Shown here: piece after piece, positions 9,056-17,942 of the stretch | Numbering within the stretch: position 1 is the first letter of the stretch | Layout of the letters: every line of letters begins with the position of its first letter | From: SHVO01 sp050250575 | GTDB lineage: Bacteria > Pseudomonadota > Alphaproteobacteria > Rhodospirillales > Rhodospirillaceae | Length of the DNA stretch: 64,000 bases | Assembly (NCBI GenBank): GCA_050250575.1 | Contig: JBFWOJ010000002.1 | Location: 124,001-188,000 of the forward strand | Direction: 5' to 3' | Program-made: the position numbers and the translations under genes | Notes under the pieces: model-generated | Database searches by the model: none | Seen by the model: the letters and a program-made list of their open reading frames with translations, nothing else | What the model was told of the DNA's origin: nothing

Positions 9056-10024
9056 TTATTTCGGCTGGAAGATCTGGATGCCGCGGCGGCGGGTGCCGGG
9101 ATAGAGCGCGCCGTTCGGGCCGAGGCTGAGCTGGTGAGCCGGCATGTCGACCTTGCCGATGATCTTGCCGCTCTTGGGATCGAACTTGAAGAGGAACGGA
9201 TCGGTCGCGAATTCGACATCGCGCGGCTGCGTGCCGACATAGACTCCGCCGTCGGGCGCGGCGACGACGGAGAACAGCTGGCCGCCGAATTTCTTTTCGC
9301 CGAGATAATTTCCGCTCTGATCGAACCATTGGACGCGGCCGTTCTCGCGGTCGGCGACATAGAGCGTGCCGTCGTCCGCCAGGGAAATCGCATGCACGTT
9401 CATGAATTGGCCGCGGCCGGTGCCGCGCGAGCCCCATTCCTTCACCTTCTTGCCGTCGGCGGTGTACTCGATGACGCGGCTGTTGCAGTAGCCGTCCGAG
9501 ATGAAGAAGCGGCCGTCCTTGGCAAAGGCGACATCGGTGGCGCCGCAGAAGGCGCGTTTCGGATCGGGAATGCCGCCGACATCGACCTTCATGAGGTTCT
9601 TGCCCTCGGGCGAGAACTTGAGGACCAACGATGTCGACGAATCGATCGTCCAGACGTTCCCCGCCGGGTCGACCTTGATGCCGTGCGGGATGGTGTACAT
9701 GCCCTTGCCGAACGAGCGCAGAAAGTTGCCCTTCGCATCGAACACCATGACCGGATCGCCGTCCTGCGGGGGCTTGGCCTCCGCCGGGCGATGGAGCACG
9801 TAGATATTGCCGTTCTTGTCGGCGGCCGCCGCGGACGGGCCGGTGAGCTCGCGATCGACCTTAACGTCGACGATTTGGCCGGGGAGCGCCGGCGTCGCCT
9901 TTGCGATCCCCCGCAGGGCTTCGGTATCGGCCTTACGCTCCGGCGACAATTCGCGTTGCTGCGCAAACAACGGCGCGGAAGCCAGCAGTCCCATAACCAC
10001 GATACCCGAGCACAGACGCCGCAT
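9056..10024 (-). CDS. Secreted NHL-repeat beta-propeller protein (peptidyl-alpha-amidating-lyase-like)
   Basis: I start the gene at the ATG at 10024, which has GGGGGA five bases upstream and yields a signal peptide (IVVMGLLASAPLFA-Q). The 322-residue product contains successive NHL-type blades, for example MYTIPHGIKVDPAGNVWTID, GATDVAFAKDGRFFISDGY and NVHAISLADDGTLYVADREN. Bacterial proteins with this pattern are often labelled peptidyl-alpha-hydroxyglycine lyase-like because of blade similarity, but the reaction is rarely shown. Function is therefore open: an exported six-bladed propeller that may bind or cleave a small ligand. It is divergent from the symporter pair that follows. Confidence 0.75.
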   Translation of the reverse strand: MRRLCSGIVVMGLLASAPLFAQQRELSPERKADTEALRGIAKATPALPGQIVDVKVDRELTGPSAAAADKNGNIYVLHRPAEAKPPQDGDPVMVFDAKGNFLRSFGKGMYTIPHGIKVDPAGNVWTIDSSTSLVLKFSPEGKNLMKVDVGGIPDPKRAFCGATDVAFAKDGRFFISDGYCNSRVIEYTADGKKVKEWGSRGTGRGQFMNVHAISLADDGTLYVADRENGRVQWFDQSGNYLGEKKFGGQLFSVVAAPDGGVYVGTQPRDVEFATDPFLFKFDPKSGKIIGKVDMPAHQLSLGPNGALYPGTRRRGIQIFQPK

Positions 10025-10135
10025 ATTTTCCCCCGTAGGTGACCGACCGGTTGCAGTTTGCATGACTTTTTTCCGCCCGACAACGCGCTTCGGCGGGTAT
10101 CATCGTGAAGCGAGGCGATGCTCACAGGGGGAGCG

Positions 10136-10381
10136 ATGAATGTAAAGCTCGAGAAGCGCGGCGCGCTGTGGACGGTCATCGCCGTCGCCGTGGTGTCCGC
10201 CTACCAGTCCCTTTATTTCCTCGCGCCGGACTTTCTGGCGATTCCCCTGTGGGAGGGCAGTTCACTCACGATCGCGTTCCTGCTCGGCACGCTGTCGGTC
10301 GCGATTCCCGTCGCCGTCGGCTGGTGGATGATCAAGGAAGACAAAGCCGACGTCGAAACCTTCGACGTCACGCATCACTGA
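10136..10381 (+). CDS. DUF485-like small membrane subunit next to a symporter
   Basis: An 81-residue protein with two predicted membrane helices (about 12-34 and 44-67). I start it at the ATG at 10136, preceded by GGGGGAGCG; an in-frame ATG at 10118 has no ribosome site. Small two-helix proteins of this kind commonly precede solute:sodium symporters of the ActP/acetate type, where they are thought to act as an accessory subunit. The gap to the symporter is only 9 bp. Confidence 0.7.
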   Translation: MNVKLEKRGALWTVIAVAVVSAYQSLYFLAPDFLAIPLWEGSSLTIAFLLGTLSVAIPVAVGWWMIKEDKADVETFDVTHH

Positions 10382-10390
10382 GGGGCTATC

Positions 10391-11911
10391 ATGAACGCCT
10401 CTCCGAGCGCCGTTTCCATAAGCCTCTTCTTCGTCGTCATCGTTGTGACGCTGGGCATCACCTACTGGGCGCAAAAGCGCAGCCGCACGACCAGCGAGCT
10501 CTACGCCGCGGGAGGGAAGATCACAGCCTGGCAAAACGGCTGGGCGATTGCGGGCGATCTTCTGTCCGCCTCGACCTTCCTGGGCGGCATCGGCATGGTC
10601 TACATGGCCGGCTACGACGCGGTGGTCTACGCCTTCGCACCGCTGCTCGGCTTCGTCGTCATGCTGGGATTCGTGGCCGGTCCCATGCGGCGGCTGGGAC
10701 GGTTCACCTTCGTTGACGCCGCCGCGGCCCGCCTGTCGCCGACGCCTATCCGCCTGATCGGAGCGTTGAGCGGTCTTTCCGTCTCGCTGATGTATCTGAT
10801 CGGGCAGATGCTCGGCGTCGGCGGATTGATCGAGATCCTGTTCGGAATTCCGTACGAAGCCGCCGTGGTGCTGGTCGGACTCCTGATGGTGGTCTACGTC
10901 GCCTTCGGCGGCATGCTGGCGACCACGTGGGTGCAGCTCACCAAGGCCATTATCCTGGTGTTCGGCGTTTCGCTGCTCGCGCTGCTGGCTCTTGCGCAGA
11001 CCAATTTCAGCATCGACGCGCTCTACGAGCGGGCCGCCGCCGTTCACAAGATGGGCGCGGGCCTGCTGCAGCCCGGCGGGATGGGATTGTCGGCAATCGA
11101 CAGCGCGTCCCTAAGTATCGCGCTGATCCTGGGCATGCCCGGAATGCCGCATCTTCTGATGCGGTTCTTTACGGTTCCGGATGCGGCGACGGCGCGCAGG
11201 TCGCTGGCCATCTGCATCACGATCGTCGGCGTCGTCTATTACATCGTCTATTTCATCCTGGGGGCCGCCGGTGTCGCGCTTCTCGCGGGCAATCCGGCCT
11301 ATACTGACGGCAGCGGCATGGTTCCCGGCGGTTCGAACATGGTGGCCTTGCACCTCGCCCACTTTCTGGGCGGCGAGGTCCTGTTCGGGCTGATTGCCGC
11401 GGTGGCGTTCGCCACCATCCTCGCGGTTGTCGCCGGCCTTACGGTCGCCGCATCGTCCTCCATCTCGCACGATCTTTACGCTCAGGTGATCGCACGCGGG
11501 CACCGGTCGGAGCGTACGGAGAAACTTGTCTTTCGCGTATCGACCGTGGTGATCGGTGTGCTTGGCATCGCGCTGGGGATCGCGTTCAAGGGGCAGAACA
11601 TCCTGTTCGTGACAGGCCTGGTTTTCTCGATCGGCGCCAGCGCATGTTTTCCCATCCTCATCATGGCGATGTACTGGTCGCGCCTGACCACCGCGGGCGC
11701 CGTCGCCGGCGGCGCGACGGGCCTTGCGCTTTCCATCGGCCTGATCGTGGCGGGACCGAGTGTGTGGGTTCAGATCCTGGGCAATGCGACGCCGATCATT
11801 CCGTTGAGCCAACCGGCGATCATCTCCGCGCCGGCGGCGTTCCTGGTGATGATCATCGTGTCGTTGATAACGCGCGAAGCGGGCGTCGTCGCGGCGGCGG
11901 CGAAGGCCTAG
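10391..11911 (+). CDS. Sodium:solute symporter, ActP-like cation/acetate or monocarboxylate carrier
   Basis: A 506-residue polytopic protein with about 13 hydrophobic segments and the SSS-family layout. Early marks are YAAGGKITAWQNGWAIAGDLLSASTFLGG (substrate and Na site of TM1) and the GMLATTWVQLTKA loop. Later comes ILGMPGMPHLLMRFFTVPD, a strong ActP-type signature, then TILAVVAGLTVAASSSISHDLY. It imports a small carboxylate with sodium. Acetate, pyruvate or a related acid is most likely; the sequence does not settle which. It is translated with the DUF485-like gene just upstream. It converges on the asparaginase gene with 4 bp between stop codons. Confidence 0.88.
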   Translation: MNASPSAVSISLFFVVIVVTLGITYWAQKRSRTTSELYAAGGKITAWQNGWAIAGDLLSASTFLGGIGMVYMAGYDAVVYAFAPLLGFVVMLGFVAGPMRRLGRFTFVDAAAARLSPTPIRLIGALSGLSVSLMYLIGQMLGVGGLIEILFGIPYEAAVVLVGLLMVVYVAFGGMLATTWVQLTKAIILVFGVSLLALLALAQTNFSIDALYERAAAVHKMGAGLLQPGGMGLSAIDSASLSIALILGMPGMPHLLMRFFTVPDAATARRSLAICITIVGVVYYIVYFILGAAGVALLAGNPAYTDGSGMVPGGSNMVALHLAHFLGGEVLFGLIAAVAFATILAVVAGLTVAASSSISHDLYAQVIARGHRSERTEKLVFRVSTVVIGVLGIALGIAFKGQNILFVTGLVFSIGASACFPILIMAMYWSRLTTAGAVAGGATGLALSIGLIVAGPSVWVQILGNATPIIPLSQPAIISAPAAFLVMIIVSLITREAGVVAAAAKA

Positions 11912-11915
11912 CCGG

Positions 11916-12986
11916 TCAGTATTCCGCGAAGATCCGATTCAGCTCCTTGGGATCGCGCGTCTTCGTCAGGGCAAGCATCAGCAGAATGCGGGCCTTCTGC
12001 GGGTTGAGCGTATCGGCGGCAATGGTACCGAACGGTTCGTAGTCTTTCGTATTCACGACACGCCCGTTGCCGACGCGGCTCGAACGTACCAGGACGGGCC
12101 GCATCTGCGGCTTCATCTGCAGCAGCGGCTTGAGCGCTTCGCGCTCGGGCGTCGAAAGATCGCCGGCGCCGGTTCCCGCAAACACAATGCCTTGGCTGCC
12201 GAGTTTCACCAGTGCATCGACGAGCCCGATCGTCGGCTGAATATATTCGTAGAGAATGTCGACAGCGGGGAGCTTGTCGAGTTTCGAGACGTCGAATTCG
12301 GAATTCAACGTGTGCCGGTGCACGGGTGCGCGATAGAAGGCGACCTTGTCTTCGTCGATATACCCGAGATAACCGAAGTCGGTGGGGCGGAACGCCTCGA
12401 CGCGCATGGTGTGCTCCTTGGTGACGTCGCGCGCAGCGCTGATTTCATCGTTGAGCACGACCATCACGCCCTTGCCGCGCGCCGCCGGCGCTATCGCCAC
12501 GCGGACCGCATTGATGAGGTTCAGAGGTCCGTCGGCGCTGATCGCGGTGGCCGGACGCATTGCGCCGACAAGGACCACCGGCTTGTCGGACTTGACGGTA
12601 AGATTGAGGAAATAGGCGGTTTCCTCGATGGTGTTCGTGCCGTGCGTGATGACCACGCCGGAAACCGCGGGATCGGCCAGGGACTCGTTGATTTTCCGGG
12701 CTAAGTCCAGCCAGATGGCGATCGTCAGGTCGTAGCTGCCGACATTGGCGATCTGTTCGACGGGCGTGCGCGCGAGCTGTTTCAGCTGCGGGACGCTGTT
12801 CACCAGTTGCTCGCCGGAGATTCCACCCGCCTTGTAATTGGTCATGTCGGTCGGCGATGAGCCGGAGCCGGCGATGGTTCCGCCGGTGGTGAAGATCTTC
12901 ACGGTGGGAAGAGAAGGTTCGGCCGCAAAGGCCGGCGCGGAAAGAAAGCAAACAGCGGCGATGAAGTGTACAATCCGTCCGGTCAT
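11916..12986 (-). CDS. Type II (periplasmic) L-asparaginase
   Basis: Hydrolyses asparagine to aspartate and ammonia in the periplasm. I start it at the ATG at 12986, giving a signal peptide (FIAAVCFLSAPAFAAEP) and a mature protein of usual size (356 residues in all). The first active-site loop is TTGGTIAG with nucleophile T37. The second is HGTNTIEETAYF with T117. The flap MRPATAISADGPLN is present. The residue after T117 is Asn (N118) where the classic enzymes have the triad Asp (HGTDT); see findings. The gene is convergent with the symporter and has a 460-bp upstream region. Confidence 0.9.
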   Translation of the reverse strand: MTGRIVHFIAAVCFLSAPAFAAEPSLPTVKIFTTGGTIAGSGSSPTDMTNYKAGGISGEQLVNSVPQLKQLARTPVEQIANVGSYDLTIAIWLDLARKINESLADPAVSGVVITHGTNTIEETAYFLNLTVKSDKPVVLVGAMRPATAISADGPLNLINAVRVAIAPAARGKGVMVVLNDEISAARDVTKEHTMRVEAFRPTDFGYLGYIDEDKVAFYRAPVHRHTLNSEFDVSKLDKLPAVDILYEYIQPTIGLVDALVKLGSQGIVFAGTGAGDLSTPEREALKPLLQMKPQMRPVLVRSSRVGNGRVVNTKDYEPFGTIAADTLNPQKARILLMLALTKTRDPKELNRIFAEY

Positions 12987-13447
12987 GGCGGTCCCCCGAG
13001 GCAGGTCATCCTCCCATACCATGCCTCACGGAGGCAGGCTTGGGGAAGCGGGGCGCGGCAAACCATCCCACCGTACCGCAGCTCTTACTCGGATTTTCGC
13101 CCAACTGACGAAACTTGCGCACCTTGGGGAGCGCGCGCCTGCGCGGAGAAATCTGGAACGGTTACTTGAAGGCCGCGTGATGTTCGGGAAAAGGATTTAG
13201 ACGGAAAAGGAGTTTTTTGAAACGACGGAACCTTTCCCATTTCGTGGTTGCTCGTGAAAGCTTCTACCCCCGAGTCAGCCTCACTAACAGATTCGAAAGT
13301 TTGAATAATCGCGACGCTTCCTCCATTTGCACCGATTCGGCTCGCTAGAAGTTTGGCAAAATTGCTTGAGACGGGGGTCATTTAATGGGAAGATTCTGCG
13401 CCGGGAGTGCGTCACAGTGCACGTTGGGACTACGGTCCCACCCGGCG
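12987..13447. other. Intergenic region between asparaginase and the DUF3800 gene
   Basis: About 460 bp that must hold the asparaginase promoter (minus strand). I see a short hairpin TGCCTC-ACG-GAGGCA at 13022-13036. A 98-codon open frame on the minus strand (13381-13085) has no ribosome site and no recognisable domain, so I do not call it a gene. Base composition becomes AT-richer towards 13447. Confidence 0.5.
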
Positions 13448-14203
13448 TCATATCCAGCCCGCCTTCGGGACTTTTATCAATCCAAAACCATCAAGGCGGC
13501 CCGCCGAACTCCTTCTAAGCGAACTCTGGACGAGGTCGAACCAGCGCGAATCCTCCCGCTCGAATTTCCGCCAGACTGCGCCAGCGACCAGATCGGCTAT
13601 TTGGATACCTACGCTTAGATTGGATGGTTGAAGCAACAAGCTCTCAATCAAGTGCGGATATTTCGAAACCTTCCCGGATGGGGCGTTGAGCAGCATTTGG
13701 TGATGGGCACGCAGCTTTTTGTCATCATCCTTTCCACGATGATCGCCAATAATCATTCCGTATTCGCGCGCACCCGTTTCCCGCTCGACATCTTGTAAAA
13801 AATATTGAAATCGCTCGGTCATAACTTTGTACGTTAAATTATAGATATCCTGCTGGTCGCACACCGATGCCATCTTATACGCAGTTTCTATTGAGCATAT
13901 TGCCGCCAGTGTTCTGATAGATCGCTGCGCCGTGATGATTTGATAAATCTCCGCGCGGATTTCATCACGGACAGATTGCTCAAGTTTTCTAAGAGGATTT
14001 TGTGCATCGTCGTTGCCTGGCGCAAAATATCGCCATTTGAGCTCGCCACGGATTTTTCGCCGGATTTTCATCCCAAGCAACGAATCGCGAAGCTTGTGCC
14101 ATGCCGGCTCCGGAACGATGGCGCCAGCCATTACGAAATATCTGGTGTCCTTGCGTGACGCTGGCGGCGGATGGCCGGATTCATCTACAAAGAGAAGGTA
14201 CAT
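13448..14203 (-). CDS. DUF3800 domain protein
   Basis: A 251-residue protein beginning MYLLFVDESGHPPPASRKD. The VDESG motif, with its early Asp and Glu, marks DUF3800. Later family marks are the MIIGDHRGKDDDKK stretch and LSVGIQIADLVAGAVWRK near the C-terminus. The fold is related to RNase H-like nucleases, with acidic residues D7, E8, D153 or its neighbours, and D208 or so as the likely metal site. DUF3800 genes often occur singly or in defence and mobile regions, but no partner is present here. The DNA (13,200-14,150) is visibly AT-richer than its surroundings, which suggests later acquisition. Biological role unknown. Confidence 0.82.
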   Translation of the reverse strand: MYLLFVDESGHPPPASRKDTRYFVMAGAIVPEPAWHKLRDSLLGMKIRRKIRGELKWRYFAPGNDDAQNPLRKLEQSVRDEIRAEIYQIITAQRSIRTLAAICSIETAYKMASVCDQQDIYNLTYKVMTERFQYFLQDVERETGAREYGMIIGDHRGKDDDKKLRAHHQMLLNAPSGKVSKYPHLIESLLLQPSNLSVGIQIADLVAGAVWRKFEREDSRWFDLVQSSLRRSSAGRLDGFGLIKVPKAGWI

Positions 14204-14221
14204 CCCCGCCCCGCTTCGGCA

Positions 14222-15049
14222 CTAGGCCGGCACGAGGACCGGCCGGAATTTCCGGCCGCGAAACCGGATCACCATCCACAGGACCGCCGAGAGAACCCTC
14301 GCGGCCCAACCTTCCGGATTGAAGCCGGCGGCCTGGGCGAACATGTGACCTGCGCGGCGAACGTGGCGCCGCTGATAGAAAGCGAAAGCGCGCGCCGCAT
14401 AGGCGGCGTTTGCCGATGCGCGGTCGTATGCGCCCGGCACCGCATTGCCGGCGTAGTAAGCGGAGGCAATTTCGTCGTCGTCGGCTTCGCGGAAGCGCGT
14501 GAACGCGACCTTGAAGCGCTCCCAGACGGTCGCCGTGCGGTCGGCCGCGAGGTAGCGCTCCATGTGGCGATAGAAAAGCTGGTAGTGCCGGAACTCGTCG
14601 GCAGCGATGTTCTTGCAGATTTGCTTGAGGACGGGTTCGTCGACTGCGTCGCGAATCGCCGAGTAGAACGAGCTGGTACCGGTCTCGACGACGCAGCGCG
14701 CGCACAGTTCCGCGGCGCGCGAGCCGCGGACGGAAACCTGGGCGTCGACCGGGATTTTGTACATGTCCGTGAAGCGCGCAAAGCTGGCGTCCATGTCGAA
14801 CTCCGGATCGGCGAGCGCCGCCCAGCGCCCGAGGGCAAGGCCGTGCTGCTCTTCCTCCTTTGCCCAGGTGGCGGCGCGGCTTTGGAACTCCGGGTCGTCA
14901 TCGAAGACGCCATTGAGGTAGCGCCCATAGTCGGCGCCGTTGCGCTCGACCATGGCGGCCGTCTTGATCACCGAAATGAGGTCAGGCGAGACCTTTGACG
15001 CGTCGAAACGCGACCAATCGATCTCGTTCAAGGTCCAATGCTTAGCCAT
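14222..15049 (-). CDS. Ferritin-like diiron protein (acyl-ACP desaturase-like superfamily)
   Basis: A 275-residue helical protein. The diiron ligand pattern is visible as an early helix with E36 (AMVERNGADYGRYL), then KEEEQHGLALGRW. A third helix carries CVVETGTSSFYSAI, and a fourth carries ADEFRHYQLFYRHM. This E...ExxH...E...ExxH set matches the ferritin-like superfamily, close to type-2 fatty acid desaturases and rubrerythrin-like oxidases. No transmembrane segment is clear, although the C-terminus has a hydrophobic stretch followed by basic residues. Substrate unknown. It lies 18 bp downstream of no partner: the neighbours are DUF3800 and, 94 bp upstream, atpC on the same strand. Confidence 0.72.
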   Translation of the reverse strand: MAKHWTLNEIDWSRFDASKVSPDLISVIKTAAMVERNGADYGRYLNGVFDDDPEFQSRAATWAKEEEQHGLALGRWAALADPEFDMDASFARFTDMYKIPVDAQVSVRGSRAAELCARCVVETGTSSFYSAIRDAVDEPVLKQICKNIAADEFRHYQLFYRHMERYLAADRTATVWERFKVAFTRFREADDDEIASAYYAGNAVPGAYDRASANAAYAARAFAFYQRRHVRRAGHMFAQAAGFNPEGWAARVLSAVLWMVIRFRGRKFRPVLVPA

Positions 15050-15143
15050 GAAAGGTGAACGCGCAAGCTTCAGACGTGTTTTCTCTATACCACGCCGGCA
15101 GGAAAACCATCACATCGGGCAATTGTAAGGCGGCGGGACCGGA

Positions 15144-15545
15144 CTAAGCCGCCGCCTGAACCATCGCTTCGGCGTTAACGACCGCGACCTGTGCGAGGCG
15201 ACGGTCGTCGTCGTTCGCCGCCTGGTCGAGGCGGGCCTTGGCGTCGGCGAGGCGCTGCGCCGCGTAGTCACGGGTCAAGCTGGCCTGGGGGACGGCCTCA
15301 TCGACAAGGATGGTGACGGTGGTCGGCGTGACCTCGGCAAAACCGCCGGTCACGAAGAAGCTGTCGGCCACCTTGCCCGCCTTGTAGACCTGGACGAAGC
15401 CGGGTTTCAGCGTCGAGAGGGTCGGCGCGTGTTTCGGCAGCACGCCGAACACACCCTCGGCGCCCGGCACGATCACCATTTCCACCTGCTCGGACAGAAG
15501 CAGGCGCTCGGGTGAAACCAGTTCCAACTTGATCGTATCGGCCAT
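15144..15545 (-). CDS. atpC: ATP synthase F1 subunit epsilon
   Basis: Last gene of the F1 operon. The 133-residue protein has the N-terminal beta-sandwich (KLELVSPERLLLSEQVEMVIVPG, GVLPKHAP) that joins the rotor. A short C-terminal helical hairpin follows (ASLTRDYAAQRLADAKARLD). The length is normal for alphaproteobacteria. It follows atpD by 23 bp. Epsilon connects gamma to the c-ring and can inhibit ATP hydrolysis. Confidence 0.96.
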   Translation of the reverse strand: MADTIKLELVSPERLLLSEQVEMVIVPGAEGVFGVLPKHAPTLSTLKPGFVQVYKAGKVADSFFVTGGFAEVTPTTVTILVDEAVPQASLTRDYAAQRLADAKARLDQAANDDDRRLAQVAVVNAEAMVQAAA

Positions 15546-15568
15546 CGTTCAGTCCCAGCGATTCAAGT

Positions 15569-16990
15569 TTAGGCCGCTGCGGCCATCTTCTTACCCTTCT
15601 CGACCGCCTGCTCGATGGTGCCGACCATGTAGAAGGCCTGCTCCGGCAGGTGGTCATAGTCGCCGGCGACGATTCCCTTGAAGCCCTTGATGGTATCGGC
15701 GAGCTGCACGAACACACCGGGATTGCCGGTGAAGACTTCCGCGACGTGGAACGGCTGGGACAGGAAGCGCTGGATCTTGCGGGCACGCGCGACCGTGAGC
15801 TTGTCCTCTTCGGACAGTTCATCCATCCCCAGGATGGCGATGATGTCCTGCAGCGACTTGTAGGTCTGCAGCACGCGCTGAACGTCACGGGCGACCTTGT
15901 AGTGCTCCTCGCCGACCACGAGCGGATCGAGCGCGCGGCTGGTGGAGTCCAACGGATCGACGGCCGGATAGATGCCGAGTTCGGCGATGGAGCGCGACAG
16001 CACGGTCGTGGCGTCGAGGTGGGCGAACGACGTCGCCGGCGCCGGATCGGTCAAGTCGTCGGCGGGCACGTAAATCGCCTGCACGGACGTGATCGAGCCC
16101 TTCTTGGTCGAGGTGATTCGTTCCTGCAGCGCGCCCATGTCGGTGGCGAGCGTCGGCTGATAACCGACGGCCGAAGGAATACGGCCGAGGAGCGCGGACA
16201 CTTCAGAGCCGGCCTGGGTGAAGCGGAAGATGTTGTCGACGAAGAAGAGCACGTCCTTGCCTTCGACGTCTCGGAAGTATTCGGCCTGGGTAAGACCGGA
16301 GAGCGCGACACGCGCGCGTGCGCCGGGCGGCTCATTCATCTGGCCGAACACGAGGGCGACGCGAGAGTTGGGGCCGTCCTTGTCGATGATCTTTGCTTCC
16401 AGGAACTCGTGATACAGGTCGTTGCCCTCACGCGTTCTTTCGCCGACGCCGGCGAACACAGAGTAACCGCCGTAGCCTTTGGCGATGTTGTTGATCAGCT
16501 CCTGAATGAGCACGGTCTTGCCCACGCCGGCGCCGCCGAAGAGGCCGATTTTGCCGCCCTTCAGGTACGGCTCGAGCAGATCGATGACCTTGATGCCGGT
16601 AGGAAGGATCTGCGCTTCCGTCGACTGATCGACGAACGCAGGCGCCGGGCGGTGAATCGGAGCGTAGTCCTTGGCGTCGATCGGGCCGCGCTCGTCGACC
16701 GGCTCGCCGATGACGTTCATGATGCGCCCGAGCGTGCCCGGACCCACCGGCATGCGGATGGCGTCGCCGGTGTCGGTCGCTTTAGCGCCGCGCACGAGAC
16801 CGTCGGTGGTGTCCATGGCGATGCAGCGGACGGTCGATTCACCGGTGTGCTGCGCGACTTCGAGAACCAGCTTCTTGCCTTTGTTGTCGACCGTCAGCGC
16901 GTTCAAGATCGCGGGCAAATCGCCGTCGAACTTCACGTCCACGACCGCGCCCAGGACCTGGGTGATGGTACCGACGTTGTTCTTCGCCAT
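15569..16990 (-). CDS. atpD: ATP synthase F1 subunit beta
   Basis: Catalytic subunit of F1 that makes ATP. The 473-residue product has the P-loop GGAGVGKT at 152-159 and the catalytic Glu region GERTREGNDLYHE. Walker B is ALVFGQMNEPPGAR, followed by VLFFVDNIFRFTQAG. The DELSEED lever that contacts gamma reads GMDELSEEDKL. It is preceded by atpG (41 bp gap) and followed by atpC. All the expected residues are intact. Confidence 0.99.
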   Translation of the reverse strand: MAKNNVGTITQVLGAVVDVKFDGDLPAILNALTVDNKGKKLVLEVAQHTGESTVRCIAMDTTDGLVRGAKATDTGDAIRMPVGPGTLGRIMNVIGEPVDERGPIDAKDYAPIHRPAPAFVDQSTEAQILPTGIKVIDLLEPYLKGGKIGLFGGAGVGKTVLIQELINNIAKGYGGYSVFAGVGERTREGNDLYHEFLEAKIIDKDGPNSRVALVFGQMNEPPGARARVALSGLTQAEYFRDVEGKDVLFFVDNIFRFTQAGSEVSALLGRIPSAVGYQPTLATDMGALQERITSTKKGSITSVQAIYVPADDLTDPAPATSFAHLDATTVLSRSIAELGIYPAVDPLDSTSRALDPLVVGEEHYKVARDVQRVLQTYKSLQDIIAILGMDELSEEDKLTVARARKIQRFLSQPFHVAEVFTGNPGVFVQLADTIKGFKGIVAGDYDHLPEQAFYMVGTIEQAVEKGKKMAAAA

Positions 16991-17031
16991 TGTCTTCTCC
17001 TATGCCTTCTTTTTCCCCGGGTGCGCGCGGC

Positions 17032-17910
17032 TTAGACCGCTTCGGCGCCCGAGATAATTTCGATGAGTTCTTTGGTAATCATGGCCTGACGCGAACGGTT
17101 GTAGCGCAGCGTCAGTTTATTGATCATTTCGCCGGCGTTGCGCGTCGCCGAGTCCATCGCCGCCATTTGCGAGCCGAAGAACGACGCGGCGTTCTCGAGC
17201 ATCGCGCGGAAAATCTGGATCGCGAGGTTGCGCGGCAGCAGGCTGCCGAGAATTTCGTTGTCCGAGGGCTCGTAATCGTAGACCGCAGAAGCGTCCGTGC
17301 CGGCCGCAGCCTGCGGAACCGGGAACGGGATGATCTGCTGGCGCGTAACGATCTGCGAGACCGCCGACTTGAAGCGCGCGTAGACGATGGTCGCAACGTC
17401 GAACTCCCCGTTAACGAACATCGCGGTGATTTTCGAAGCGACTTCGTTAGCTTCGGCGAAAGCCACCGTTTTACGGCCGAATTCGGTGTATTCCCCGACG
17501 ATCAGCTCGCGGAAGTCACGGCGCATGGCATCGCGGCCCTTACGCCCGACGGCGAGGATCTTAACCGTCTTGCCCCTTTCGAGTAGTTCGCGCACCAAGC
17601 CGCGGGCCGAACGGATAATGTTGGAGTTGAACCCGCCGGCGAGACCACGGTTCGCGGTCATGACGACCACAAGCTGGACGTCGTCCTTGCCCGTGCCCGC
17701 AAGCATTGCCGGCGCGCCGGCGCGGCCCGCGGCAGCGCCTGCGAGGTTGCCGAGCATGCGCTCCATGCGCTCGGCATAAGGGCGAGCGGCTTCCGCGGCT
17801 TCCTGCGAGCGGCGCAATTTCGACGCCGCGACCATCTTCATGGCCGACGTGATCTTCTTCGTCGACTGCACCGACGCGATACGGACGCGGAACTCTTTTA
17901 GGCTAGGCAT
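17032..17910 (-). CDS. atpG: ATP synthase F1 subunit gamma
   Basis: Central rotor shaft of F1. The 292-residue protein starts MPSLKEFRVRIASVQSTKKI, with the conserved N-terminal coiled coil (KITSAMKMVAASKLRR). It ends with the matching C-terminal helix (MDSATRNAGEMINKLTLRYNR then QAMITKELIEIISGA). The middle GLAGGFNSNIIR is the family Rossmann-like core. The position between atpA and atpD is canonical. Confidence 0.98.
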   Translation of the reverse strand: MPSLKEFRVRIASVQSTKKITSAMKMVAASKLRRSQEAAEAARPYAERMERMLGNLAGAAAGRAGAPAMLAGTGKDDVQLVVVMTANRGLAGGFNSNIIRSARGLVRELLERGKTVKILAVGRKGRDAMRRDFRELIVGEYTEFGRKTVAFAEANEVASKITAMFVNGEFDVATIVYARFKSAVSQIVTRQQIIPFPVPQAAAGTDASAVYDYEPSDNEILGSLLPRNLAIQIFRAMLENAASFFGSQMAAMDSATRNAGEMINKLTLRYNRSRQAMITKELIEIISGAEAV

Positions 17911-17942
17911 TGCTCGATCCTACTTAGACAGCCCACCCGGTC

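Noticed and set aside
13085..13381. A 98-codon minus-strand frame after DUF3800
   Set aside because: No Shine-Dalgarno, Ser-rich low-complexity translation and no domain.
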